Shown here in pieces: positions 9,654 through 19,008 of a DNA stretch of 64,000 nucleotides. The position numbers and the translations under genes are program-made. This DNA comes from Nakamurella sp. PAMC28650. GTDB lineage: Bacteria; Actinomycetota; Actinomycetes; Mycobacteriales; Nakamurellaceae. The notes below the pieces were generated by a model that was given only the letters and a program-made list of their open reading frames with translations, was not told where the DNA came from and searched no databases. The stretch covers positions 434,001-498,000 of the forward strand of contig NZ_CP060298.1 in NCBI RefSeq assembly GCF_014303395.1, written 5' to 3'. Every line of letters starts with the position of its first letter. Within the stretch, counting starts at the first letter, position 1.

Positions 9654-9682
9654 TTGACGCGCCCGACTCACGGGTTTAACGT
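9654..9682 (+). promoter_or_regulatory. Predicted promoter of the rhamnose ABC transporter operon
   Basis: TTGACG at 9654-9659, a 17-bp spacer, and TAACGT at 9677-9682 form a near-consensus primary-sigma promoter. Transcription would start near 9689. This also excludes the longer upstream start of the ATPase frame, which begins inside the promoter. Confidence 0.65.
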
Positions 9683-9696
9683 TCCGGCCCAGGCAC

Positions 9697-9708
9697 TGAA
9701 AGGTTTCA
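9697..9708. promoter_or_regulatory. LacI-type operator TGAAAGGTTTCA
   Basis: TGAAA and TTTCA are exact complements around a GG centre, beginning about eight bases downstream of the predicted transcription start. This is the classic place for a LacI-family roadblock, and the divergent lacI gene is next door. Confidence 0.55.
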
Positions 9709-9740
9709 CAATATGCCCCCGATCACAGGAGGAGTCGACG

Positions 9741-11261
9741 TTGACTGAGCAGGCGCCACTGGAGCCGCTGCTCGTGCTGGACCATGCGACCAAGAGTTTC
9801 GGTCCCGTCCGCGCGCTGGAGAACGGCTCCGTGACCCTCTATCCCGGGGAGGCCCACGCCCTCCTCGGAGAGAACGGGGCGGGCAAATCGACGCTGGTCA
9901 AGATCCTGGCGGGCGTCCACCGGCCGGACAGCGGCGACCTCACCATCTCGGGCGAACTCGTCAACTTCAGCGGGCCGGCCGCGAGCAAGGCCGCCGGGGT
10001 CTCGATCATCTACCAGGAGCCCACCCTCTTCCCCGACCTGACGGTCGCCGAGAACATCTTCATGGGCCGCCAGCCGCTGAAAGGCGGCCGCCGGATCGAT
10101 CGTGGCTCGATGAACAAGGCTGCGGCCGAGGTGTTCTCGCGCCTGGGCGTCGATCTCGAACCCGAGCGGCTCGCCAAGGGTCTGTCGGTGGCCGACCAGC
10201 AGATCGTCGAGATCGCCAAGGCACTCTCGCTCGACGCCAAGGTGCTGGTGATGGACGAGCCCACCGCGGCCCTCACCCAGGTCGAGGTGGACCGTCTGTT
10301 CGACGTCATGAAGACGCTGCGCTCGCAGGGCGCGGCGGTCATGTTCATCTCGCACCGTCTGGAAGAGGTGTTCGCCTCCTGCCAGCGGGTGACGATCATG
10401 CGTGACGGCAACTTCGTCTCCACCGCTCCCATCGAGGATCTGACGATCGACGACATCATCCGCTCGATGGTCGGCCGCAACCTGGAGTCCCTGTTCCCCA
10501 AGACGATCACCGCACCGGGCAAGGTGGTTCTGGAGGTCGAACACCTCACGAGCGCAGGCGTTTTCACCGACATCTCCTTCCAGGTACGACGCGGGGAGAT
10601 CGTTGCGCTGGCGGGGTTGGTCGGCGCGGGGCGCAGCGAGGTGGCCCGGGCGATCTTCGGTATCGACCCCTACGACTCGGGTGTCGTCAGGATCAACGGA
10701 AAAGTGCTGCACCGCAACGCACCCCGTGAGGCAATGGCCGCCGGAATCGCCCTGGTCCCGGAAGACCGGCGCCAGCAGGGGCTGGTGATGGATCTGAGCA
10801 TCGACCAGAACGTCGCCCTGGCCTCCCTGTCCCGGCTGAGCAAGGGTGGGCTGATCTCCCGCTCCAGCGAACGCAACCTGGCCCTGGACTGGGCCCAGCG
10901 ACTCCAGCTGAAGTTCGGGAAGATGCGCAACCCGGTCGCCACCCTCTCCGGTGGCAATCAGCAGAAGGTGGTGCTGGGAAAGTGGCTGGCCCGCAACCCC
11001 TCTCTCCTGATCATCGACGAGCCGACCCGCGGTATCGACGTCGGCACCAAGGCCGAGGTGCATCGCATCCTCGACGGTCTTGTCGCAGAAGGAATGGCCA
11101 TCTTGATGATTTCGTCCGAACTGCCGGAGGTGCTAGGGATGGCCGACCGTGTGCTGGTCATCCGTGAGGGGCACCTGAGCGCGAACATGTCACGGGCCGA
11201 GGCCGACGAGGACTCGGTCATGCGTGCCGCCACCCTGCAGAGCACGGAGTCGATCGTATGA
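9741..11261 (+). CDS. Sugar ABC transporter ATP-binding protein (RbsA/RhaT type)
   Basis: 506 residues with two fused nucleotide-binding domains. The first has Walker [10 protein letters not shown] at about residue 43 and Walker [10 protein letters not shown]. The second has a degenerate [10 protein letters not shown]-loop and the signature LSGGNQQK at about residue 402, then [10 protein letters not shown]. The TTG start at 9741 is set by AGGAGG eight bases upstream. It energises import of a monosaccharide, probably L-rhamnose. It overlaps the first permease by four bases (ATGA). Confidence 0.93.
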   Translation: MTEQAPLEPLLVLDHATKSFGPVRALENGSVTLYPGEAHALLGENGAGKSTLVKILAGVHRPDSGDLTISGELVNFSGPAASKAAGVSIIYQEPTLFPDLTVAENIFMGRQPLKGGRRIDRGSMNKAAAEVFSRLGVDLEPERLAKGLSVADQQIVEIAKALSLDAKVLVMDEPTAALTQVEVDRLFDVMKTLRSQGAAVMFISHRLEEVFASCQRVTIMRDGNFVSTAPIEDLTIDDIIRSMVGRNLESLFPKTITAPGKVVLEVEHLTSAGVFTDISFQVRRGEIVALAGLVGAGRSEVARAIFGIDPYDSGVVRINGKVLHRNAPREAMAAGIALVPEDRRQQGLVMDLSIDQNVALASLSRLSKGGLISRSSERNLALDWAQRLQLKFGKMRNPVATLSGGNQQKVVLGKWLARNPSLLIIDEPTRGIDVGTKAEVHRILDGLVAEGMAILMISSELPEVLGMADRVLVIREGHLSANMSRAEADEDSVMRAATLQSTESIV

Positions 11262-12292
11262 CCGCCGTCATCTCGAAGAAGCCGGCCGGTGCGGCCATGG
11301 CCAGGAGCGGAGCCCTGCTCCGGGCCCGGGAGATGGGTATCGGTATCGCTCTGGTCCTGGTCATCGCGCTGACCACGCTGTACAACCACAGCTTCCTGTC
11401 CGCCAGCAGTGTGCAGCAGTTGCTCACGGGTGCATCGATCTTCGCCCTGCTGGGGGTCGGCGAGACCCTGGTGATCATCACCCGCAACGTGGATCTGTCC
11501 GTCGGTTCGGTCGTCGGACTCTCCGCCTACGTCGTCGGCAACACCTTCGTCAACCACCCGCAGATGCCGATCATCTTCGGCTTCGTCATCGGCATCCTGG
11601 TCGGGGCAGTGGTCGGCGCCGTCAACGGCCTGATCACCACCGTCACCAAGGTGCCCAGCCTGGTGGTGACGCTGGCGGCGCTGTACATCGTGCGCGGTAT
11701 CGACGCGCTGATCGTCAACGGCAAGCGGATCGACCCCGGCAGTGTGCCCTCCGGCTTCCAGACCATCGGCTACTACAACGTCTTCGGTGTTCCGCTGCTC
11801 TTCATCATCGTCGCGGTGGTGGTGGCCATCGCCGGCTACGCCATGCGCTCCTTCCGGTCCAGCCGCGAGCTCTACGCCATCGGCTCGAACCCTGATGCGG
11901 CCGGGCTGGCCGGTATCCCGACCGGCCGCAGGGTTTTCACGGCCTTCCTGGTGAGCGGGAGCCTCGCCGGGCTCGGCGGTGCATTGTTCCTGGCCGAGTA
12001 CGCCACGGTGGACTCCACCGGCGGCACTGGCTACGAGTTCCTGGTCGTCGCTGCGGTCGTCGTCGGCGGCGTCGCCATCTTCGGCGGCAGCGGCACCATC
12101 CTGGGCGCCGCCCTCGGCGCTCTGCTGCTCAACACCATCAACCAGTCGCTGGGCTCCCTCAAGGTCTCCCCCTTCTGGAACCAGGCCGTGGCCGGTGCGC
12201 TGCTGCTGGTGGCGATCGCATTCGACCGATGGCTCAGCCTGCGGGTCGCCCGCAGCCTCAAATCCGAACAGGGGGCACACCGGGATGTCTGA
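11258..12292 (+). CDS. Sugar ABC transporter permease (RbsC/RhaP type)
   Basis: 344 residues, a BPD_transp_2 family membrane protein with about ten hydrophobic segments. It has the typical [26 protein letters not shown] segment and a later [13 protein letters not shown] cytoplasmic loop that contacts the ATPase. The start overlaps the ATPase stop and its end overlaps the next permease by eight bases, so the operon is tightly coupled. Confidence 0.92.
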   Translation: MTAVISKKPAGAAMARSGALLRAREMGIGIALVLVIALTTLYNHSFLSASSVQQLLTGASIFALLGVGETLVIITRNVDLSVGSVVGLSAYVVGNTFVNHPQMPIIFGFVIGILVGAVVGAVNGLITTVTKVPSLVVTLAALYIVRGIDALIVNGKRIDPGSVPSGFQTIGYYNVFGVPLLFIIVAVVVAIAGYAMRSFRSSRELYAIGSNPDAAGLAGIPTGRRVFTAFLVSGSLAGLGGALFLAEYATVDSTGGTGYEFLVVAAVVVGGVAIFGGSGTILGAALGALLLNTINQSLGSLKVSPFWNQAVAGALLLVAIAFDRWLSLRVARSLKSEQGAHRDV

Positions 12293-13322
12293 CATCGTTG
12301 CCACACCCGTGCTGAAGAAGTCCCCCAACGGGACCGTTCCACCGTCCGAGCGTCCGTCCCTGCGCTCCGCAGTGCGGTGGGAGAGCGGCCTGATCGTCGT
12401 GCTCATCGCGGCGCTCTGGTTCGGGTTCGCACAGCCGAACTTCGCCAGCGGCTCGACCGTGTTCTTCATGGGCTACAACATGGGCGAGATCGCCATCATG
12501 GCGCTACCTCTGATGCTCATCGTCATGATCGGCGAGATCGACCTGTCGGTCGCGTCGATGCTGGGTCTGTCGGGCACCCTGATGGGCCTGCTGTTCCAGG
12601 ACGGCTGGAACATCTACCTGGCCATGCTGGCCGCGCTGGTCGTCGGAGCACTGGGCGGGGCCCTGAACGGTGTGCTGATCGCCAAACTCGGTCTGCCGTC
12701 CATCGCCGTCACCATCGGTACGCTGGGCCTGTTCCGCGGGCTGGCCGAGCCCCTCCTGGGGGCCAACTCGGTGAGCAACTTCCCCGCTTCGCTGACGAAG
12801 ATCGGCGCGGCCGGCGTCTTCGGGACCCATTTCAGCTTCTCCACGCTGGTGTTCGTCATTCTCGCCGTCATCTCCGGTGTCGTCCTGCACTCGACACCGT
12901 TCGGTCGGTCACTGTTCGCCATCGGGCTGCAGTCCGAGGCCGCCCGGTTCTCCGGCATCAGGGTCGACCGGATCAAATTCTGGCTCTACGTGCTGTCCGG
13001 CGTTCTGTGCGCCTTCGCCGGTATTCTGTTCTCTCTCAAGAACGCCTCGGCCCGGTACGACCAGGGCACCGGCCTCGAGCTGAATGTGGTTGCCGTGGTG
13101 CTGTTCGGCGGTGTGTCCATCTTCGGCGGCCGCGGCACGGTGTTCGGCGTGGTGCTCTCCGTGCTGATCTTCGGAACCCTGCAGTCCGCCATGACGATCA
13201 TCAACATCGACCCCCAGATCCAGAACATCATCATCGGTGTTCTGCTCCTCATCAGTGTCATCATTCCCAACGGCGGGGAGGCCTTACGACGTATCCGAGC
13301 TCGGACCCGACGAAGCGTCTGA
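12285..13322 (+). CDS. Second sugar ABC transporter permease (RhaQ type)
   Basis: 345 residues, same family as the preceding permease. It carries MIGEIDLSVASMLGLSGTLMG near the N-terminal third and a later FAIGLQSEAARFSGI loop. The start ATG at 12285 lies within the end of the upstream gene. Two different permeases with one double ATPase imply a heterodimeric channel, as in rhamnose and autoinducer-2 importers. Confidence 0.92.
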   Translation: MSDIVATPVLKKSPNGTVPPSERPSLRSAVRWESGLIVVLIAALWFGFAQPNFASGSTVFFMGYNMGEIAIMALPLMLIVMIGEIDLSVASMLGLSGTLMGLLFQDGWNIYLAMLAALVVGALGGALNGVLIAKLGLPSIAVTIGTLGLFRGLAEPLLGANSVSNFPASLTKIGAAGVFGTHFSFSTLVFVILAVISGVVLHSTPFGRSLFAIGLQSEAARFSGIRVDRIKFWLYVLSGVLCAFAGILFSLKNASARYDQGTGLELNVVAVVLFGGVSIFGGRGTVFGVVLSVLIFGTLQSAMTIINIDPQIQNIIIGVLLLISVIIPNGGEALRRIRARTRRSV

Positions 13323-13376
13323 CCGCATTTGTCGACAAAACAAGGTAGTTCCACGAAAGCGAAAGGAATCTCAGCA

Positions 13377-14576
13377 ATGACGTCCAACACCAGGATGAGG
13401 CGCCTGCTCGGTGCCGCGACCGCGGTGGCTCTGGCCACCACGATGGCGGCGTGCAGCTCCAGCAGCACGACTGCCACCAGCCCCACCAGCTCGGCCCCGG
13501 CGGTCGCCGGCGGCTCCTCTTCGGCGCCGGCCCCGGCCCCGGCCCCGGCCTCGAGCGCGGCGGTCTCCGGTTCGTCCGCAGCCAGCGCTCCGGCGTCTTC
13601 ATCGGCATCGGCATCCGGATCGTCCTCGGCTCCGGCGGGCGGCAAGATCAAGTCGGGCCTGAAGGTCTACTTCATCCCTCGCGACACGCAGAACCCCTAC
13701 GAGGTTCTGGCCGACGCCGGCGGGACGGCGGCGCTCAAGGAACTCGGCGGCACTGTCGTCGTCTCCAGCGGGTCGACCGCGACTGCGGCAGCCGAGATCC
13801 CCTCGATCCAGGCCGCCATCCAGGCGCACGCCGACGCCATCGTCATCGCCGGCAACGACCCGACCGCGCTCTGCCCATCCCTGGCCCAGGCCGTCGCCGC
13901 CGGCATCAAGGTCGTGTCGTTCGACTCGGACGTGACCTGCCCTGATCACCTCTTCATCAACCAGGCGGACACCCAGCAGATCGGCACCTCCGAGGTCGAC
14001 CTGCTGGCCAAGCAGATCGGCAGCACCGGCGACATCGCCATCCTTTCCGCCGCCGCCACCGCGACCAACCAGAACGCCTGGATCGGCTACATGAAGCAGC
14101 AGCTGGCCGCCAAGTACCCGAACATGCACCTGGTCTCCACCGTCTACGGCAACGACGATCCCGCCACCTCGCTCACCGTGCTGCAGGGCCTGATCTCCGC
14201 GTATCCGAACCTCAAGGGCATCATCTCGCCCACCACGGTCGGCATCTCCACTGCGGCCCAGTACCTCTCGACCCACAAGAACGTCAAGATCACTCTCACC
14301 GGCCTTGGTCTGCCGTCGCAGATGAAGCCGTACATCAAGGACGGCACGGTCAAGGCATTCGAGCTCTGGAACCCCAGTGACCTCGGCTACCTCGCCGGCT
14401 ACGCGGCCGCATCGTTGGCCTCCGGGATCACCACCACCGCCACCGGAGCCAAGTTCAGCGCCGGAAAGCTCAAGGACTACACGGTGCTCGCACCGTCCGG
14501 CACGACCGGCCCCTCGGTCGTGCTCGGGCCGCCGACCGTGTTCGACTCCTCGAACATCGATCAGTTCAACTTCTGA
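13377..14576 (+). CDS. Sugar ABC transporter substrate-binding lipoprotein (RhaS type)
   Basis: 399 residues. The N-terminus has arginines, a hydrophobic stretch and a lipobox (TTMAAC), so it should be a membrane-anchored lipoprotein. A Ser/Ala/Pro-rich linker of about 60 residues follows, then a periplasmic-binding fold beginning KVYFIPRDTQNPYEVLADAG. The later DPTALCPSL and TCPDHLFINQ regions suit the rhamnose-binding RhaS subfamily. AAGGA lies a few bases before the ATG at 13377. Rhamnose specificity is inferred from the adjoining RhaI and kinase. Confidence 0.88.
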   Translation: MTSNTRMRRLLGAATAVALATTMAACSSSSTTATSPTSSAPAVAGGSSSAPAPAPAPASSAAVSGSSAASAPASSSASASGSSSAPAGGKIKSGLKVYFIPRDTQNPYEVLADAGGTAALKELGGTVVVSSGSTATAAAEIPSIQAAIQAHADAIVIAGNDPTALCPSLAQAVAAGIKVVSFDSDVTCPDHLFINQADTQQIGTSEVDLLAKQIGSTGDIAILSAAATATNQNAWIGYMKQQLAAKYPNMHLVSTVYGNDDPATSLTVLQGLISAYPNLKGIISPTTVGISTAAQYLSTHKNVKITLTGLGLPSQMKPYIKDGTVKAFELWNPSDLGYLAGYAAASLASGITTTATGAKFSAGKLKDYTVLAPSGTTGPSVVLGPPTVFDSSNIDQFNF

Positions 14577-14589
14577 TCCGTTTCCGTCG

Positions 14590-14622
14590 GTGCCCGGCCC
14601 GCTGCTCCAGCGGGCCGGGCAC
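14590..14622 (+). terminator. Hairpin after the ABC transporter genes
   Basis: A perfect 14-bp stem (GTGCCCGGCCCGCT and its complement) closes a 5-base loop 13 bases after the binding-protein stop. There is no clear U-run, so it may be an attenuating or mRNA-stabilising hairpin between transporter and isomerase genes. Confidence 0.7.
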
Positions 14623-14732
14623 CCCCGGTGACGTAGATCAGCCCGCTCCCCCTCCGTGCTACCACTGCGCCCTCGTCACGGAATCCTGACATCTCCTGCC
14701 CTGAAAGCCATTCGAAAAGAAGGTGCATTCTC

Positions 14733-15899
14733 ATGATCGACCGCGAGTCAGTCAAGAAGATCCTCGGTACGCAACGAATCGAACTGCCGTCGTGGGCCTT
14801 CGGTAACTCCGGCACCCGTTTCAAGGTCTTCGCCCAGCAGGGCGTGCCGCGTGATCCGTTCGAGAAGATCGCCGACGCGTCGCGGGTGCACAAGCACACC
14901 GGCGCCGCTCCCAGCGTTGCGCTGCACATCCCCTGGGACAACGTGGACGACTTCGCCGAACTGGGCAAGGCAGCAGCCGACGCCGGTATCGAACTGGGCA
15001 CCGTCAACGCCAACGTGTTCCAGGATGACGACTACATGTTGGGCAGCGTCACGAATCCCGATCCGCGGATCCGCGCCAAGGCCATCGACCACCTGCTCGA
15101 GTGCGTGGATGTGATGGACCAGACCGGTTCCCGCGATCTCAAGCTCTGGTTCTCCGACGGCACCAACTACCCGGGGCAGGACAACATCCGGGCCCGTCAG
15201 GACCGTCTGGCCGAGGCGTTGAGCAAGGTGTACGAGCGGTTGACGGGTGATCAGCGGATCGTCCTGGAGTACAAGCTGTTCGAGCCGGCCTTCTACACGA
15301 TGGACGTACCCGACTGGGGCACCTCCTACGCCCACTGCCTGGAACTGGGTCCGCGCGCCAAGGTCTGCGTCGACACCGGACATCACGCCCCCGGCACCAA
15401 CATCGAGTTCATCGTCGCCTTCCTGATGCGCGCCGGAAAGCTCGGAGCCTTCGACTTCAATTCGCGGTTCTACGCCGATGACGACCTGATCGTCGGTGCC
15501 GCCGATCCGTTCCAACTCTTCCGGATCCTGTTCGAGGTGGTCAGCGGTGGCGGTCTCGACGCCGATTCCGAGATCGCCTTCATGCTGGACCAGTGCCACA
15601 ACATCGAGCCGAAGATCCCCGGCCAGATCCGGTCGGTGATGAACGTGCAGGAGGCGACGGCCAAGGCACTGCTGGTCGACACCGACGCTCTGGGTGCGGC
15701 CCAGTCGGGGGGAGATGTGTTGGGCGCCAACGCCGTACTGATGGACGCCTACAACTCGGACGTGCGCGAACTGCTCGGCGACCTGCGCGAGGAGCAAGGT
15801 CTGGAACGTGACCCGATGGCCGCCTACGCGCGGTCGGGGTATGCCCAGAAGATCGCCGCCGAGCGTGTCGGCGGCCAGCAGGCAGGTTGGGGCGCCTGA
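14733..15899 (+). CDS. rhaI: L-rhamnose isomerase, Streptomyces/Pseudomonas type (RhaI)
   Basis: Interconverts L-rhamnose and L-rhamnulose. 388 residues, a TIM-barrel metal isomerase. Visible metal and substrate motifs are ALHIPWDN, LEYKLFEP (metal-binding Glu), DTGHHAPGTN and FDFNSRFYADDD. The length and motifs match RhaI rather than E. coli RhaA. A GAAGG ribosome site precedes the ATG. It is followed after four bases by the second isomerase-like gene. Confidence 0.92.
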   Translation: MIDRESVKKILGTQRIELPSWAFGNSGTRFKVFAQQGVPRDPFEKIADASRVHKHTGAAPSVALHIPWDNVDDFAELGKAAADAGIELGTVNANVFQDDDYMLGSVTNPDPRIRAKAIDHLLECVDVMDQTGSRDLKLWFSDGTNYPGQDNIRARQDRLAEALSKVYERLTGDQRIVLEYKLFEPAFYTMDVPDWGTSYAHCLELGPRAKVCVDTGHHAPGTNIEFIVAFLMRAGKLGAFDFNSRFYADDDLIVGAADPFQLFRILFEVVSGGGLDADSEIAFMLDQCHNIEPKIPGQIRSVMNVQEATAKALLVDTDALGAAQSGGDVLGANAVLMDAYNSDVRELLGDLREEQGLERDPMAAYARSGYAQKIAAERVGGQQAGWGA

Positions 15900-15903
15900 G
15901 CCG

Positions 15904-17349
15904 ATGACAATCGTTTCTCCTTCATCCACCTCACTGGAACACGTTGCCGGACATCGCACCCGGGTCGGCGTCGTCGCCGGTGGTCTCGGTGCGTACTGGC
16001 CGCAGTTCCCGGAATTGCTGCCGCAACTGCAGCAGTGCGCGCGCCGGGTGGTCGAGCGGCTGACAGCGATGGACTGCGAGGTGGTGGATGCCGGTTTCAT
16101 CTCCGACGCCCACCAGGGCAAGCGCGCCGCGGAGCAGCTGAGGGTGGCCGATCTGGACCTCATCGTGATGTACATCCCCACCTACCTGACGTCCTCGATG
16201 ATGCTGCCGATCGCTCAGCGCACCGGGGTGCCGGTGCTGGTGCTGAACCTCCAACCGACCGAGGCGATGGACCACCGCAACTTCGACACCGGCAAGTGGC
16301 TGGCCTACTGCGGAGCCTGTTCGGTGCCCGAGATATCCAACGCGTTCCTACGCTGTGGGATCGACTTCCGTTCGGTGTCCGGCTATCTCGAGGAGGAGAG
16401 GTCCTGGGCGAAGGTCGGGCACTGGGTGAAGGCCGCCGGCGTCAGGGCCGGGCTCAGGGGGTCCCGCCATGGCCTGATGGGCCATCTCTACCCCGGGATG
16501 CTGGACGTATCCACCGATCTCACCCTGATCACGTCACAGTTCGGCGGTCACATGGAGGTGGTGGAATTCGACGACCTCCGCGTCAGGGTGGCCGCCGTCA
16601 CCGACGCGCAGGTTGCCGACCGGGTGGCCCTGGCCAGGGAGACCTTCGATCTGGACGAGACCGTTGCGCTTCCCGACCTCGAATGGGGCGCCAAGGTTTC
16701 GGTCGGACTCGACCGGCTGGTCGCCGATTTCGGGCTGGACTCGCTGGCCTACTACCACCGGGGGCTGGAGGGCGAGCAGCACGAGAGGCTGGGGGCCGGG
16801 ATGATCCTCGGCGCGTCGCTGCTGACCGCCCGCGGTGTACCGACCGTCGGTGAATACGAGCTGCGGACCTCCATCGCCATGCTGATCATGGACCGACTCG
16901 GCGGTGGCGGTTCCTTCACCGAACTGCAGGCCCTGAACTTCTTCGACGACGTGGTGGAGATGGGGCACGACGGCCCGGCGCATCTGGCGATCAGCGCCTC
17001 GCGGCCGCTCCTCCGCGGACTCGGGGTGTATCACGGCAAGCGCGGATACGGCGTGTCGGTGGAATTCGACGTCAGGCACGGCCCGGTGACGACCTTCGGC
17101 ATCGCCCAGCAGCGCGACGGTTCGTTCACCCTGGTCGCGTCCGAGGGTCAGGTGGTCCCCGGCCCACTGCTGCAGATCGGCAACACCACCTCCCGCGTCG
17201 ACTTCGGCTGCCACCCCGGCGACTGGGTCGATCGCTGGAGCGACACCGGCATCTCGCACCACTGGGCCCTGGGGGTCGGGCATCGCGCCAAGGAGGTCAG
17301 CGCCATCGCCGAACTCCTCGACCTGGAGTTCGTGCACGTCCAGCCCTGA
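15904..17349 (+). CDS. L-arabinose/L-fucose isomerase-like protein
   Basis: 481 residues. The N-terminal half has a Rossmann-like FucI/AraA fold (RVGVVAGGLGAYWPQFPELL and LDLIVMYIPTYLTSS), and the C-terminal half has the isomerase beta domain (GEYELRTSIAMLIMDRLGGG). It begins four bases after rhaI and is surely co-transcribed. Rhamnose pathways do not need a second isomerase, so it may handle another aldose or ketose or have lost activity. I cannot assign a substrate. Confidence 0.8.
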   Translation: MTIVSPSSTSLEHVAGHRTRVGVVAGGLGAYWPQFPELLPQLQQCARRVVERLTAMDCEVVDAGFISDAHQGKRAAEQLRVADLDLIVMYIPTYLTSSMMLPIAQRTGVPVLVLNLQPTEAMDHRNFDTGKWLAYCGACSVPEISNAFLRCGIDFRSVSGYLEEERSWAKVGHWVKAAGVRAGLRGSRHGLMGHLYPGMLDVSTDLTLITSQFGGHMEVVEFDDLRVRVAAVTDAQVADRVALARETFDLDETVALPDLEWGAKVSVGLDRLVADFGLDSLAYYHRGLEGEQHERLGAGMILGASLLTARGVPTVGEYELRTSIAMLIMDRLGGGGSFTELQALNFFDDVVEMGHDGPAHLAISASRPLLRGLGVYHGKRGYGVSVEFDVRHGPVTTFGIAQQRDGSFTLVASEGQVVPGPLLQIGNTTSRVDFGCHPGDWVDRWSDTGISHHWALGVGHRAKEVSAIAELLDLEFVHVQP

Positions 17350-17727
17350 CGCCCGCCGCGCCCCCGGCCGCGCTGATCAACATCGATCGCGCACCGCCCC
17401 TCGGCCCCAGCCCCCCGGACCCGCCCCCCCCCGGACCCCCCCCGCGCTTATCAACATCGCCCGCGCTCATGAAAACGTCGACTCGCTTCACTCCCGTCCC
17501 AAAATCGACAAGTTCGTGAGCGCCGGCGAAGTTGATAAGCGCGAAAGGGGCGGGGCGTCGGGGGGCTGGGCTCAACGAGCCGTGCTCGGACCCACCCATC
17601 TCCTGACGGGCCCGGACCGAACTACCATCGACAGACTCCACCGGCGTGCCGGAGGGGTCACAGACATGGAGATGACACCGATCCGGCCGTCGGCCGATCG
17701 TGGTCAGCATCATCAGGGAGTACGCAG
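17350..17727. other. Gene-free stretch with C-tract and long palindrome
   Basis: No gene is seen. A half-site (GCGCTGATCAACATCG) at about 17374, a C-rich tract at 17410-17443 and the long imperfect palindrome at 17444-17542 fill the first half. The rest, up to the flavoprotein start, has no obvious promoter. Confidence 0.6.
17444..17542. repeat. Long imperfect palindrome, family A copy 1
   Basis: The 30-bp left arm (17444-17473) matches the complement of the right arm (17513-17542) at 27 positions, around a 39-base loop. Arms end in GCGCTTATCAAC / GTTGATAAGCGC. The loop contains CCGTCCCAAAA. A C-rich tract touches the left arm and a G-rich tract follows the right arm. Confidence 0.9.
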
Positions 17728-19008
17728 ATGAGTAGTCCGTCCTCGGCCGCAACGCGCGAGAGGGTTGCCGTCATCGGCAGCGGTGTCGCGGGCCTGACCT
17801 CTGCCTACCTGTTGCAACGCAAGTTCGATGTCACCCTGTTCGAGGCTGACGGGCGTCTGGGCGGCCACGCGCACACCCATGACGTCGCGACGTCGAGTGG
17901 GCGGGTGGCCGGAATGGACACCGGATTCCTGGTGCACAACGAGAGGACGTACCCGAATCTGCTGCGGTTGTTCGCCGAACTGGATGTCGCGACGCAAGAG
18001 TCGGAGATGTCGATGAGCGTTCGGTGCGACGGCTGTGGGCTCGAGTACGCGGGCGCCCGGGGAGTGCGCGGATTGTTCGCCCAGCCATCGGCGGTCCTGC
18101 GGCCCAGGTACCTCGCGATGCTGGTGCAGGTCAGGAAGTTTCACGCCGAGGCGCACCGTGTGCTCGAGTCCCCGGAGGATCTTCGGACCCTGGGTGAGTT
18201 CATCGAGCAGGGTGGCTACAGCAAATACTTCGCCGATCACTTCCTGCTGCCGGTGGTCGCCTGCGTATGGTCATGTGGCTTCGACGGCGCGCGCAACTAC
18301 CCGGCCCGCTACCTCTTCGCATTCCTGGAGCACCACGGCATGCTGGCCGTCACCGGCTCGCCGCAATGGCGCACCGTGGTGGGCGGCTCGCGTTCCTACG
18401 TCGAGAAGGCCGTCAAAGAGCTATCGGCCGTGCACACCGCAACGCCGATCCGGTCCATCACCCGTCATGCCGACGGCGTGAGGATCATCGACCAGGCCGA
18501 CGAGGTGCACACGGCGGACCGCGTCGTCATCGCCACCCACCCCGATCAGGCCCTGAAGCTCTTGGCCGACGCGACCGCAGACGAGCAGCGACTGCTGGGC
18601 TCCTTCGAATACACGGCCTCGCGCACCGTGCTGCACACCGACTCGTCCGTGCTGCCGAAAGCCAAGGGCGCCAGGGCATCGTGGAACTACCAGATGGACA
18701 CCTGCGATTCCGACGACTCGAAGGTCAACGTCAGCTACCACCTGAACCGCCTGCAGCGCATCGAGGATTCGGTCGACTACCTGGTGACGCTCAACAGCGA
18801 GGGCCAGGTGGATCCGTCGACGATCATCGACGAGATGAACTACGCACACCCGACGTATACGGTGAAATCTGTTGCAGCACAGCAAGAATTAGGCCGGATC
18901 AACATCGGCCGGACGGCTTTCGCCGGTGCGTGGCAGGGTTGGGGTTTCCACGAGGACGGTTGCGCCTCTGGCGTACGTGCCGCGGAGGCGCTCGGCGTCA
19001 CATGGTGA
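17728..19008 (+). CDS. FAD-dependent amine oxidase-like protein (COG2907 type)
   Basis: 426 residues. The N-terminus has the dinucleotide-binding motif VIGSGVAGLTSAYLL followed by FEADGRLGGHAHTH, and the C-terminus has the FAD-contacting GAWQGWGFHEDG. This is the COG2907 flavoprotein family, usually found with DUF1365 and a cyclopropane fatty acid synthase and linked to modification of membrane fatty acids. Here it overlaps a DUF1365 gene but no synthase follows. The reaction itself is not established from sequence. Confidence 0.85.
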   Translation: MSSPSSAATRERVAVIGSGVAGLTSAYLLQRKFDVTLFEADGRLGGHAHTHDVATSSGRVAGMDTGFLVHNERTYPNLLRLFAELDVATQESEMSMSVRCDGCGLEYAGARGVRGLFAQPSAVLRPRYLAMLVQVRKFHAEAHRVLESPEDLRTLGEFIEQGGYSKYFADHFLLPVVACVWSCGFDGARNYPARYLFAFLEHHGMLAVTGSPQWRTVVGGSRSYVEKAVKELSAVHTATPIRSITRHADGVRIIDQADEVHTADRVVIATHPDQALKLLADATADEQRLLGSFEYTASRTVLHTDSSVLPKAKGARASWNYQMDTCDSDDSKVNVSYHLNRLQRIEDSVDYLVTLNSEGQVDPSTIIDEMNYAHPTYTVKSVAAQQELGRINIGRTAFAGAWQGWGFHEDGCASGVRAAEALGVTW

